Origin: Phascolarctobacterium faecium DSM 14760
Lineage (GTDB): Bacteria > Bacillota > Negativicutes > Acidaminococcales > Acidaminococcaceae
Length of the DNA stretch: 35,162 nucleotides
Reading direction: 5' to 3'
Assembly: GCF_003269275.1 (NCBI RefSeq)
Contig: NZ_QLTS01000013.1
Location: 1 to 35,162, forward strand
Numbering within the stretch: the stretch's first letter is position 1; each line of letters opens with the position of its first letter. This document shows, one piece after another, positions 1 to 6,868 of the stretch. A program made the translations under genes and the position numbers. The notes beneath the pieces were generated by a model, which did no database searches, was not told where the DNA came from, and saw nothing but the letters and a program-made list of their open reading frames with translations.

Positions 1-143
1 AAAACCTGTTTGGCCGGGATAAAACCCAAAAGGCCGCAGGCGATAGCGCCACTCATAGCAGTGATGGCCAAAGGAATAAGTTCAGTAATAAATAACAGAG
101 CCACTATCGCTAATACGATTAAACATTTGATTGCAGGAGCCAT
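1..143 (-). CDS. SLC13/DASS-type permease, N-terminal fragment
   Basis: Only the first 47 codons are present; the gene leaves the window at its left edge. The translation starts MAPAIKCLIVLAIVALLFIT and continues with E-L-I-P-L-A-I-T-A-M and G-L-L-G-F-I-P-A-K-Q. This matches the first membrane segment and the 'TE-(I/L)-IPLAVTAM ... G(I/L)' region of SLC13/DASS (ArsB/NhaD-like, ion transporter superfamily) permeases, which import dicarboxylates, citrate or sulfate with sodium. The ATG at 143 has a GAGGTGAG Shine-Dalgarno site just upstream (151-145). Substrate cannot be judged from this fragment. A promoter candidate lies at 233-260, and a tiny upstream ORF at 148-177 ends over the ribosome binding site. 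The family call is moderately secure; the truncation is due to the window edge. Confidence 0.7.
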   Translation of the reverse strand, partial: MAPAIKCLIVLAIVALLFITELIPLAITAMSGAIACGLLGFIPAKQV

Positions 144-147
144 AAAC

Positions 148-177
148 TCACCTCATTTCCCAAAATAGTTTACACAT
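148..177 (-). other. Possible 9-codon upstream ORF (leader) of the SLC13-type gene
   Basis: An AGGAGG at 186-181 stands 3 nt before an ATG that reads MCKLFWEMR then TGA at 150-148. The stop lies 4 nt before the start of the permease gene, and the last codons of this ORF contain the permease's own Shine-Dalgarno GAGGTGAG. Its translation could therefore couple to or mask permease translation. The AGGAGG-ATG spacing is short, so it may also be chance. Confidence 0.25.
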
Positions 178-199
178 AATCCTCCTTCTTGGTTACTTG

Positions 200-213
200 A
201 TCACCTTTGTGAT
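200..213. promoter_or_regulatory. Small inverted repeat in the 5' leader of the SLC13-type gene
   Basis: ATCAC-CTTT-GTGAT, a 5-bp perfect inverted repeat lying between the candidate promoter (233-260) and the start codon. It could be a repressor site or a small leader hairpin. It matches no consensus I can name. Confidence 0.25.
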
Positions 214-232
214 TACACTTTTATTGTAGGAA

Positions 233-260
233 TTTATAATTACAGCGTCTAGTTTAACAA
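233..260 (-). promoter_or_regulatory. Candidate sigma-70 promoter for the SLC13-type gene
   Basis: On the minus strand TTGTTA (260-255) is followed after 16 nt by TATAAA (238-233), about 90 nt upstream of the ATG. A 17-bp odd palindrome, GTTTAATTAAATTAAAC, sits upstream at 295-311. The rest of 144-640 is AT-rich and I see no further gene in it. Confidence 0.4.
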
Positions 261-640
261 TATATTAAAATGGCGAACATTATTGCCGCTAATAGTTTAA
301 TTAAATTAAACAATAGTTTATTTTTTTGTTGCTAGAGCAACATGCAATCAAACATGGCTCGCCAACAGCATTTACACCTACTGTTGCTGCAGCAAATTTT
401 AACCATTATAGATATATTTTCATATTTATTTTCGAGTCATAAATTTTAAAAATACTTGCAATAAAATATTAAAGCAGTTCCATCTCTTTTTTAGACGAAA
501 CTGCTGTTTCAATAACTCATTTTTCATGATAATGAGCAGTAAAATACTTTTTTCCTTACGATTACTCATACCCCCTCTGCCATAGAACTAACAAAATTAC
601 AAATACCGACAAAATTCTCATTCTCTATCTGATCCGTTAC

Positions 641-820
641 TTACTTTTTTAAATACAGTCTCAACTTAAAACAGCTGTAGCTGCAATAATACAAACGTTT
701 GCGCCCAACTCGTTCCATATACACATGATGAGTTTTGTTACAGGCAAATTCTTTTCCACAGATAGGGCAAATCTGCATCAGCCATTTATGGCATTCTTTT
801 TGCTCCTGTTTTTCTTCCAT
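641..820 (-). CDS. Small zinc-ribbon-like protein, 59 aa (possibly the surviving 3' end of a longer gene)
   Basis: An intact 60-codon frame reads MEEKQEQKECHKWLMQ, then I-C-P-I-C-G-K-E-F, and later Y-Y-C-S-Y-S-C-F-K, ending KLRLYLKK. The C-x2-C and C-x3-C pairs about 26 residues apart are what a zinc ribbon or treble-clef finger needs, and the tail is strongly basic, suggesting nucleic-acid binding. An AAAGGAGG (840-833) lies 12 nt upstream of the ATG, rather far for a good ribosome binding site. The frame upstream (821-1054) also reads like protein in the same register but carries two stops, so this may be a gene remnant rather than a free-standing small protein. I do not recognise a named family. 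Confidence 0.5.
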   Translation of the reverse strand: MEEKQEQKECHKWLMQICPICGKEFACNKTHHVYMERVGRKRLYYCSYSCFKLRLYLKK

Positions 821-823
821 TTA

Positions 824-1054
824 CTCCATCTGCCTCCTTTCAAAACCAAAATACTGCCCCGCAGCAGATACATATGCCCTGCCTTTCTGAGTTTGTCAGT
901 TCTTTCAGTCTCCAGCTTCCAACCAAGATACTTAACGATCAATGGTAAATGTTTTTTTACATTTAATTTTCAGCCTATCCAGACCATAATTCCACTTTAA
1001 GTACCACTGCGCTGTATATTCAGCATTATATTCTGCTGACGTAATATTATAGAC
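824..1054 (-). pseudogene. Decayed 5' part of the zinc-ribbon gene, with two in-frame stops
   Basis: Read in exactly the frame of the 59-aa ORF, this stretch gives two protein-like segments. The first, ending at TGA 898-896, includes Y-T-A-Q-W-Y-L-K-W-N-Y-G-L-D-R-L-K-I-K-C-K-K and L-I-V-K-Y-L-G-W-K-L-E-T-E-R. The second, ending at TAA 823-821, includes K-G-R-A-Y-V-S-A-A-G-Q-Y-F-G-F-E-R-R-Q-M-E. Neither has an ATG, GTG or TTG start near its 5' end. Composition and register suggest one ancestral protein of about 135 residues inactivated by nonsense changes with no frameshift. The stops could derive from CGA and CAA/GAA codons. The reading is inferential because I recognise no homologue. Confidence 0.35.
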
Positions 1055-1315
1055 TTAATAATTCAAAGATTTCCTGTGCCCAAGCAACATTATAAATTTT
1101 TCAAGTTAAATATATCAGATGAAATATAGTTATTTTTTACAATTAACAGCTCTCTAGTTGTAAAAAACCTTTTAAACCAGCCAGTATTTTTGAAAAACTG
1201 CGATATACAGCGTTTAGACTACCATACATTCTTCGCAGGAAGTAATTAGCATCTTACCTGCGAAAATGGCTTGTTAACAACTAATTTATACAAAAATGAA
1301 ACTTTGTTTATAACA

Positions 1316-1362
1316 TTGATATATGATAAAATTATTTTTATATAATATACTGCTTTAAGCAG
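1316..1362 (+). promoter_or_regulatory. Promoter region of the CorC-type gene
   Basis: Two overlapping promoter candidates are visible. One is TTGATA (1316-1321) with TATAAT (1341-1346), at a long 19-nt spacing. The other is TTGTTT (1304-1309) with TAAAAT (1327-1332), at 17 nt. A small hairpin CTGCT-TTA-AGCAG (1350-1362) follows, just before the GGAGGTG ribosome binding site (1367-1373). The preceding stretch 1055-1300 holds only an imperfect inverted repeat (1232-1264) and no gene I can support. Confidence 0.4.
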
Positions 1363-1401
1363 TAATGGAGGTGAACATGTTTCCTGACGGAAACAGATTC
1401 T

Positions 1402-2748
1402 TTGGAATATTTTAGTATACTTTTAAATGTTATTATCATCCTGTTTTTAGTTGCTCTCAACGGCTTTTTCGTTGCATCAGAATTTTCTATAGTTAAAGTG
1501 CGACCTTCGCGCCTTGATACTTTAATAAAAGAAGGTAACCGGCAGGCAGTCTATGCCCGACAGGTCACAGAGCATCTTGATGCCTATTTATCTGTAACCC
1601 AGCTTGGTATTACGCTTGCTTCTTTAGGTCTTGGCTGGATCGGTGAACCCGCCGTAGCTAAAATGCTGACACCGCTTTTTCATTTATTCAATATCCCGGC
1701 GCAGCTTGAACATACGATCGCCTTCGTTGTAGGCTTCTCTGTCATTACCGCACTGCACATCGTTCTTGGCGAGCTTGTACCAAAATCTTTATCTATCCAG
1801 AAAACAGAAAAAGTAGTGCTGTTTATAGCCTGGCCCCTGATCGTATTCAATAAGCTGATGTATCCGGCAGTCTGGTTTTTAAACCATGTCGCCAACTGGA
1901 CCCTTAGGCGCATGGGTATTCATGCTGCCAGCGAAGCAGAAGAAGCACACAACGAAGAAGAGATTCGTATTTTAATGGAAGAAAGCTATAAATATGGTTA
2001 TATCGATAAAACCGAACTGACCTATCTTGATAATGTCTTTGATTTTTCTGAACGTCATGCCAGTGAGATCATGGTCCCGCGTACGGATATGATCTGCCTG
2101 TATCTTAAGGATTCCTTTACAGAAAACATCGAAGTCGCTCTCAGTGAACGCATGACCCGCTATCCGATCTGTGAAGAAGACAAAGATCATATTATCGGTT
2201 TTCTGCATATCAAAGACCTGCTGCGTGCTTTAAACGCAGGTCAAAAGCCTGACTTACGCACTTTAGCCCGTGAAGTTCTGGTAGTACCAGAATCAATGCC
2301 GATCAGTAAACTTCTGCGTCTGCTGCAGAAACAGCGCAAACAACTGGCAATCTTAATCGACGAGTACGGCGGTACTGCCGGTATGGTAACCATCGAAGAT
2401 ATTTTAGAAGAAATCGTCGGTGAAATTCAGGATGAATTTGACGAGGAACGTCCTGAAGTTGAAGAAGAAAGCGATAAAACCTACTCTATTGATGGTAAAA
2501 TGCTGCTTGAAGATGTCAATGACCTTTTCGGCCTTGAATTAAGTTCTAACTCCTGCGACACAATCGGCGGCTGGGTTTATTCCCAGCTTGATTACCCTCC
2601 GCAGCTGGGACAGTCTGTAAAACTGCCCAAAGCGGAATTCCTGGTCGAAGAACTGGATAATATCCGCATTACCCGCCTGAAAGTTAAATTACTTCAGGAG
2701 CCCGGAAGTATCCATCAGGGCATGCTTGAAGAACAGCTCAATAAATAA
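1402..2748 (+). CDS. CNNM/HlyC-CorC family transmembrane CBS-domain protein
   Basis: 448-aa membrane protein of the CNNM/CorC family, linked to divalent cation (Mg/Co) transport or homeostasis. The N-terminal DUF21/CNNM domain has about four membrane segments (roughly residues 1-190), opening with the family-typical N-G-F-F-V-A-S-E-F-S-I-V-K-V-R. A CBS pair follows (about 210-335, with V-P-R-T-D-M and I-D-E-Y-G-G-T-A-G-M-V-T), then a CorC/HlyC accessory domain (about 355-435). Full length for the family. The start is unusual: this frame begins at TTG 1402, whereas the ATG with the good ribosome binding site (GGAGGTG, ATG 1377) is in another frame and stops after 12 codons. Either TTG is used, or one base has been gained or lost near 1400. 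The gene is monocistronic, with a terminator at 2749-2779. Confidence 0.9.
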   Translation: MEYFSILLNVIIILFLVALNGFFVASEFSIVKVRPSRLDTLIKEGNRQAVYARQVTEHLDAYLSVTQLGITLASLGLGWIGEPAVAKMLTPLFHLFNIPAQLEHTIAFVVGFSVITALHIVLGELVPKSLSIQKTEKVVLFIAWPLIVFNKLMYPAVWFLNHVANWTLRRMGIHAASEAEEAHNEEEIRILMEESYKYGYIDKTELTYLDNVFDFSERHASEIMVPRTDMICLYLKDSFTENIEVALSERMTRYPICEEDKDHIIGFLHIKDLLRALNAGQKPDLRTLAREVLVVPESMPISKLLRLLQKQRKQLAILIDEYGGTAGMVTIEDILEEIVGEIQDEFDEERPEVEEESDKTYSIDGKMLLEDVNDLFGLELSSNSCDTIGGWVYSQLDYPPQLGQSVKLPKAEFLVEELDNIRITRLKVKLLQEPGSIHQGMLEEQLNK

Positions 2749-2779
2749 AAAACACCGCGAATTATTCGCGGTGTTTTTT
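2749..2779. terminator. Bidirectional intrinsic terminator
   Basis: AAAACACCGCGAA-TTA-TTCGCGGTGTTTT, a perfect 13-bp stem with a run of T after it on the plus strand and of A before it. It serves both the CorC-type gene and the convergent CYTH-CHAD gene. Confidence 0.9.
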
Positions 2780-2786
2780 ATTGCCA

Positions 2787-4301
2787 TTATTTCTTTAAAG
2801 CTTCTACTACCCTACCATATGCTTTTAAGGCTTTAGTATTGGCAGACTGCATAGATTGCAGACGCCAGCCTATCAAAAGTCCGCTGTCGCGATAAAGCGC
2901 ACGGCTGTTATTCCCCTTAATACAGTTCAGCAGGCATTTGCTGCTGTAAACATCATAAACCAGTACCTGGATCCGCTGGTACAGTTCTTTGATATCTTTC
3001 CAGGCAGTTTTACTGAGCCTGTCAATTTTAAGACTGCGGCGGGCATAATAAATAGCTTCACAGACGCGTAAAATACTTTTAGCCTGCGCTTCGTCTATTT
3101 TTTCCCCTTTAATATCAAGTTCTTTCAGCATATTATACCAGTCTTCTACACGACAGCCTGCCAGCTGTTCAACTTCCACATAATAACTGTTCTGCCATAA
3201 TGATTGTTCAGTCCACGCCAGCAGTTTAAAAATACAGTGACTGTACACTCCCTGTTCCAGCTGTTTTGCTACTTCCGCAAGAATATTTTCTATTTCTTCC
3301 GTCAACTTTTCTGCCAGCTGCGGGCGCTGCAAAATAGTGCTGCCCGCCGTTCCATGCAGCAGCTGCCACTGCATCAGCAGCCGTTTATAACGAAACAGTA
3401 CATCCAGCGTACCAGCAGGTTCCGCCAGTAATTTACGTATTTTATCATACTCCCCTTCAGCCAATAACGGCTTGATAAGCGCCAGTAAAGCCTGCAAATG
3501 CTTGAACTGCGGCAGCAACAGCTTATCGGCCTGCACCAGCACATTTTTATCCGTTATCAGTCTGTTTTGCAGTTTCAAGATCCGATCGCCATAATACTCC
3601 AGCAATTTACTGAGCTCATCCTGCACCATACCGCCACGGTCGATTTTCAACCGTCCCTTTGGTATTTCATGTTCTTCGCCATTACCAAGCAAATGCAGGC
3701 CACGGGCAAATTTGCTGCGCGGTTCAATAAAAATCGGTATTTTAGCAGCTATTTGAGCCGTGAAATCTAATAAATCCGCTTTCGTTCCAGCTTTGATTTC
3801 CAGCTCAACTTCATCGATTTTTTCTTTTTGTTTTCCGGCATTGATCTTGCCCTGGTCAATCGCCATTTCCAAAACAGTCTCAGGAGTTACCTGCAGCAGC
3901 CTGATCTCCCTTTTCACTTCTACGGTAAAAAGCTTCTGCAATTCTTCTCCTGCCAGCAATTCTTCCAGATCAGTCTCCAATCCTAATTCTGTGAAACCAC
4001 TCACTGTCGGACTATCTTTTTTCAAAGGCATGTTAAACTCACGTCGAGCCGAAAGTCCTCCCCCAGACGCTTGCTCTGTTTTTACTGTAGCCTCATATTT
4101 TTTGCCGTTACGCCTGATGCGATATGCCATTCCAGATTCGGTCAATTTGTATGACGCAGTATCGTAATACGTTGTCAGCAGCTCCTGTTTTGCCAAACTT
4201 CCCTTAATCATTGTAGCAGTAATAAGCTCAGATGCCAGCAGTTTTTTCAGATCCCTACGGGCAATCGTCAGTTTCATTTCCATTTCCACTGTTTTATCCA
4301 T
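2787..4301 (-). CDS. CYTH and CHAD-like domain protein (predicted inorganic triphosphatase type)
   Basis: 504-aa cytoplasmic protein. The CYTH domain covers about residues 1-205 and starts with the diagnostic E-x-E-x-K (E6-M-E-M-K10). It also has Y-R-I-R-R-N-G-K-K-Y-E-A-T-V-K-T and, near 165-200, E-V-E-L-E-I-K and R-S-K-F-A-R-G. These supply the acidic and basic residues that line the tunnel binding metal and triphosphate in the family. The remainder (about 225-504) is all-helical and sits where CHAD, a polyphosphate-binding domain, normally follows CYTH. Its usual 'H-x-x-R-V-x-x-R-R-L' helices are not evident, so this half is divergent. Likely hydrolyses inorganic triphosphate or a related substrate, as E. 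coli YgiF does. Last gene of a three-gene group, 12 nt after the 85-aa gene, with ribosome binding site AGGAAGG. Confidence 0.85.
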   Translation of the reverse strand: MDKTVEMEMKLTIARRDLKKLLASELITATMIKGSLAKQELLTTYYDTASYKLTESGMAYRIRRNGKKYEATVKTEQASGGGLSARREFNMPLKKDSPTVSGFTELGLETDLEELLAGEELQKLFTVEVKREIRLLQVTPETVLEMAIDQGKINAGKQKEKIDEVELEIKAGTKADLLDFTAQIAAKIPIFIEPRSKFARGLHLLGNGEEHEIPKGRLKIDRGGMVQDELSKLLEYYGDRILKLQNRLITDKNVLVQADKLLLPQFKHLQALLALIKPLLAEGEYDKIRKLLAEPAGTLDVLFRYKRLLMQWQLLHGTAGSTILQRPQLAEKLTEEIENILAEVAKQLEQGVYSHCIFKLLAWTEQSLWQNSYYVEVEQLAGCRVEDWYNMLKELDIKGEKIDEAQAKSILRVCEAIYYARRSLKIDRLSKTAWKDIKELYQRIQVLVYDVYSSKCLLNCIKGNNSRALYRDSGLLIGWRLQSMQSANTKALKAYGRVVEALKK

Positions 4302-4313
4302 GTTATCGCCTTC

Positions 4314-4571
4314 CTATTCCGCTATTGAACCGCGGACATCTGTAAAAATAACCTGGGGAACATCTAAATCATATACCCTGGGAGTAAGCGCACGCAGGTC
4401 TTCGATCCGCCAACCGGCATTCTGTTCCGCCAGCTTTGACAAGGCTTCTTCCAGACTTTCTGCAGCTACGATTGCCAGTGCATCCAGATAAAAATGGTTT
4501 TGCACACAGGGCTCATTGATCATACTGTGGCTGTGATAAGTTTTGTTATGACGCCAAACGTAAACCTTCAT
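4314..4571 (-). CDS. Hypothetical protein, 85 aa
   Basis: I do not recognise a family. The protein begins MKVYVWRHNKTYHSHSMINE and is soluble and mixed alpha/beta in appearance. A predicted helix E-S-L-E-E-A-L-S-K-L-A-E-Q-N covers about residues 38-52, preceded by a hydrophobic strand (A-L-A-I-V-A-A) and followed by W-R-I-E-D-L-R-A-L. There is no signal peptide or membrane segment. The AAAGGAG ribosome binding site with 9-nt spacing is good, and the gene lies 6 nt after the TVP38-type gene and 12 nt before the CYTH-CHAD gene. It is therefore almost certainly a real gene translated from their shared message. Function unknown. Confidence 0.75.
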   Translation of the reverse strand: MKVYVWRHNKTYHSHSMINEPCVQNHFYLDALAIVAAESLEEALSKLAEQNAGWRIEDLRALTPRVYDLDVPQVIFTDVRGSIAE

Positions 4572-4577
4572 CAGTAT

Positions 4578-5267
4578 CTACTCCTTTAATTTTTTATGTT
4601 CACCGCCCAAAGCCCACCACGCCAGAGGCAGGCCAAAAGCTATAATAACTACAGCTACAGACACATACAATCCTCGGCCGCCTAAAATAGAATCAGCCAG
4701 TAAATTATATGCAATCGCTCCCGGAAGCATTCCCAGTACAGTTGCAGCAGCATACAGCTGCAGGTTCATCTTACAGCAGCCGGCAATAATGCTTACCGGA
4801 TCATACGGAAAAATAGGTACTGTGCGCAGCCACAGCATCTTAACAAATCCGCCGCTGCCGCTTAAGTAATTAGTCAGCCTTTCACCCCACGAGCCGCCAT
4901 AACGATCTAGCAGCCTCCTGCCGCCGCCCAGACTTCCCAGCGCATAACATAAAACAGCACTGCTCAGACCACCGCACAGCAAATATACGATACCCAGCAT
5001 TGGCCCAAATAAAATACTGGCGCTGAGATTTAAAAAAATACTTGGAAAAAACAGTACCGGCCGCACAGTATATAAAGCTATATAAACTAACGGCCCCAGA
5101 CTGCCGTACGACGCTACCCAACGGCGCACATCTTCGACTGAGGAAGGATGCAGGATATAAGGCGAACTATGCAGCTGCCAGACAACCCAGATAATAAATA
5201 TCGCCAAAACAGAAAAACGCAGCATTTCGCGATGACGCCTGCAACTGTTCAAAAAATTTTCTATCAT
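4578..5267 (-). CDS. TVP38/TMEM64 (DedA/VTT) family membrane protein
   Basis: 229-aa integral membrane protein with about five or six hydrophobic segments. After an N-terminal helix (A-I-F-I-I-W-V-V-W) and a periplasmic stretch come P-L-V-Y-I-A-L-Y and F-F-P-S-I-F-L-N-L-S. The VTT signature follows at about residues 145-190 (W-L-R-T-V-P-I-F-P-Y-D-P-V-S-I-I-A-G-C), ahead of a further membrane hairpin. VTT proteins of the DedA superfamily are linked to lipid scrambling or flipping and membrane homeostasis; the substrate here is unknown. First gene of the TVP38 / 85-aa / CYTH-CHAD group, with its own promoter candidate at 5293-5321. The ribosome binding site is weak (GGTGG). Confidence 0.85.
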   Translation of the reverse strand: MIENFLNSCRRHREMLRFSVLAIFIIWVVWQLHSSPYILHPSSVEDVRRWVASYGSLGPLVYIALYTVRPVLFFPSIFLNLSASILFGPMLGIVYLLCGGLSSAVLCYALGSLGGGRRLLDRYGGSWGERLTNYLSGSGGFVKMLWLRTVPIFPYDPVSIIAGCCKMNLQLYAAATVLGMLPGAIAYNLLADSILGGRGLYVSVAVVIIAFGLPLAWWALGGEHKKLKE

Positions 5268-5292
5268 TTATTTACCACCATTCTCTTTTTAT

Positions 5293-5321
5293 ATGATAGC
5301 CTGTTCTGACTATTTTCGCAA
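5293..5321 (-). promoter_or_regulatory. Candidate promoter of the TVP38 / 85-aa / CYTH-CHAD operon
   Basis: TTGCGA (5321-5316), 17-nt spacer, TATCAT (5298-5293), placed about 25 nt upstream of the TVP38-type start codon and downstream of the livF terminator. Confidence 0.55.
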
Positions 5322-5340
5322 GGAAATGCTGGAAAATACA

Positions 5341-5367
5341 AAAACAGCCGGCAAATACTGCCGGCTG
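5341..5367 (-). terminator. Intrinsic terminator of the liv operon
   Basis: On the minus strand CAGCCGGC-AGTATTT-GCCGGCTG is followed by TTTTTG. It lies directly after the livF stop and before the next promoter. Confidence 0.85.
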
Positions 5368-5373
5368 CTGCAT

Positions 5374-6093
5374 TTATTTCTGATTTCTTTTTTTGCCAAG
5401 GTAAGCGGCTTTGATATCAGGGTTTTCCAAAAGCTCCTGACCGGTCCCGCTCATAGTTATTTTGCCAGTCTCCAGTACATAAGCCTGATGAGCCACCTTC
5501 AGCGCCATATTAGCATTCTGTTCGATCAAAAGGATCGTCATACCTCTGCTGTTGATCTCCTGAATGATATTAAAAATATCTTTAATGATGAGCGGCGCCA
5601 GTCCTAAAGACGGCTCGTCCATCATCATCAGCTGAGGACGCGACAGCAGTGCCCTGCCTACAGCCAGCATCTGCTGCTCACCGCCGGATAAAGTGCCGGC
5701 CATCTGCCAACTGCGTTCCTCCAGACGCGGGAACAATTCATATACCCATTTGATGTCTTTGGCTATTTCTTCTTTATCATTGCGCATATACGCGCCGATT
5801 TGTAAATTTTCCAGGACCGTCAGATTCGGGAAAACCCTTCGTCCTTCCGGAACTAAAGTAATACCTGTTTTAACGATTTTCTGTGAATTAAGCCCGGTAA
5901 TATTCTGTTCATTATAGCTGATAGTACCACTTTTAGGCTTTACCAGCCCAACAATGGTCCGCAACAAGGTGCTTTTACCGGCCCCGTTAGCGCCTATCAG
6001 CGTAACGATCTTACCTTCCGGCACTTCCAGGGAAATACCTTTGAGCGCTTCGATGCCTCCATAAGCTACAAATAAATCCTGCACTTTAAGCAT
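5374..6093 (-). CDS. livF: Branched-chain amino acid ABC transporter, ATP-binding protein LivF
   Basis: One of the two ATPases driving import of leucine, isoleucine and valine. It shows Walker A G-A-N-G-A-G-K-S-T, Q-loop region, ABC signature L-S-G-G-E-Q-Q-M, Walker B L-M-M-M-D-E-P-S-L-G-L-A-P and the H-loop position as Q (L-L-I-E-Q-N), as in the LivF subfamily. The chosen ATG at 6093 gives the family's usual start, MLKVQDLFVAYGG (239 aa). It overlaps the livG stop by 8 nt and has GGTGG six nucleotides upstream. Longer in-frame starts at 6099 and 6120 would add residues not typical of LivF. Last gene of livJHMGF; the terminator is at 5341-5367. Confidence 0.95.
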   Translation of the reverse strand: MLKVQDLFVAYGGIEALKGISLEVPEGKIVTLIGANGAGKSTLLRTIVGLVKPKSGTISYNEQNITGLNSQKIVKTGITLVPEGRRVFPNLTVLENLQIGAYMRNDKEEIAKDIKWVYELFPRLEERSWQMAGTLSGGEQQMLAVGRALLSRPQLMMMDEPSLGLAPLIIKDIFNIIQEINSRGMTILLIEQNANMALKVAHQAYVLETGKITMSGTGQELLENPDIKAAYLGKKRNQK

Positions 6094-6868
6094 CTTCATC
6101 CACCCCCAGATAAGCGTCAATAACGCGCTTGTTATTTTGGATCAGCTCCGGTGTGCCTTCAGCAATAGTCATACCAAAATCCAAAACATAGATACGGTCA
6201 GATATTTCCATAACCAGATCCATATGATGCTCGATCATAAACACCGTCAGATCATACTCGTCACGAATCTGGCGGATAAACTCCGTCAGTTCATCAGTTT
6301 CTTTAGGATTCATACCCGCTGCCGGCTCGTCTAAAAGCAACAGACGCGGACCAGTTGCCAACGCACGCACGATCTCCAAACGACGCTGCTGCCCATACGG
6401 CAGACTGGACGCCTTTTCATCGCGCAGCTCCCATAGATCAACTTTCCTCAGCAGGGCTTCGACCGAAGCTTCCATCTCACGCTGCTCTTTATTATACCAG
6501 GGCAGGTGCAGAGCCGCCGACATAAAATCGGATTTCAGGTGCAGATGCTTGGCAATCATAACATTTTCATATACTGAAAGATTTTTGAACAGACGGATAT
6601 TTTGAAAAGTACGTGCTACGCCCATTTTGGCGATTTCACTGGGTCTTTTACCGGTTATTTTCTGTTCTTCACCCTGCGCGTCTGTATAGATCACGTCGCC
6701 GCTGGTTGGAGTATAGACCCCGGTAATCATATTGAAAGCCGTCGTTTTACCTGCACCGTTAGGACCGATCAGTGCAACAATCTCGTGTTCATTGATCTCA
6801 ATATTAAGCAGATTTACAGCTGTCACACCGCCAAACTGCATTGTAATATTATCAGTTTTTAAAATCAT
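6086..6868 (-). CDS. livG: Branched-chain amino acid ABC transporter, ATP-binding protein LivG
   Basis: 260-aa ATPase partner of LivF. Walker A reads G-P-N-G-A-G-K-T-T and Walker B L-L-L-L-D-E-P-A-A-G-M-N-P. The signature motif is degenerate as usual for LivG (L-P-Y-G-Q-Q-R-R-L-E-I), and the H-loop is M-I-E-H-H-M. The C-terminal end, I-A-E-G-T-P-E-L-I-Q...Y-L-G, is typical of the subfamily. The start codon overlaps the livM stop in an ATGA, so the two are translationally coupled. The ribosome binding site GGGAG lies within the end of livM. Confidence 0.95.
   Translation of the reverse strand: MILKTDNITMQFGGVTAVNLLNIEINEHEIVALIGPNGAGKTTAFNMITGVYTPTSGDVIYTDAQGEEQKITGKRPSEIAKMGVARTFQNIRLFKNLSVYENVMIAKHLHLKSDFMSAALHLPWYNKEQREMEASVEALLRKVDLWELRDEKASSLPYGQQRRLEIVRALATGPRLLLLDEPAAGMNPKETDELTEFIRQIRDEYDLTVFMIEHHMDLVMEISDRIYVLDFGMTIAEGTPELIQNNKRVIDAYLGVDEDA

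Noticed and set aside
327-342. Hairpin TGTTGC-TAGA-GCAACA beside a run of seven T
   Set aside because: The T-run precedes the stem on the plus strand and is A after the stem on the minus strand, so it cannot be an intrinsic terminator for either direction.
725-1000. Plus-strand 91-codon ORF
   Set aside because: Composition is low-complexity Phe/Leu/Pro with no ribosome binding site, and it is antisense to the zinc-ribbon frame, which has recognisable cysteine motifs.
1232-1264. Inverted repeat TTCGCAGG ... CCTGCGAA with a 17-nt loop
   Set aside because: No flanking duplication, transposase or T-run. Could be structure or chance; not enough to call an insertion-sequence end or riboswitch.
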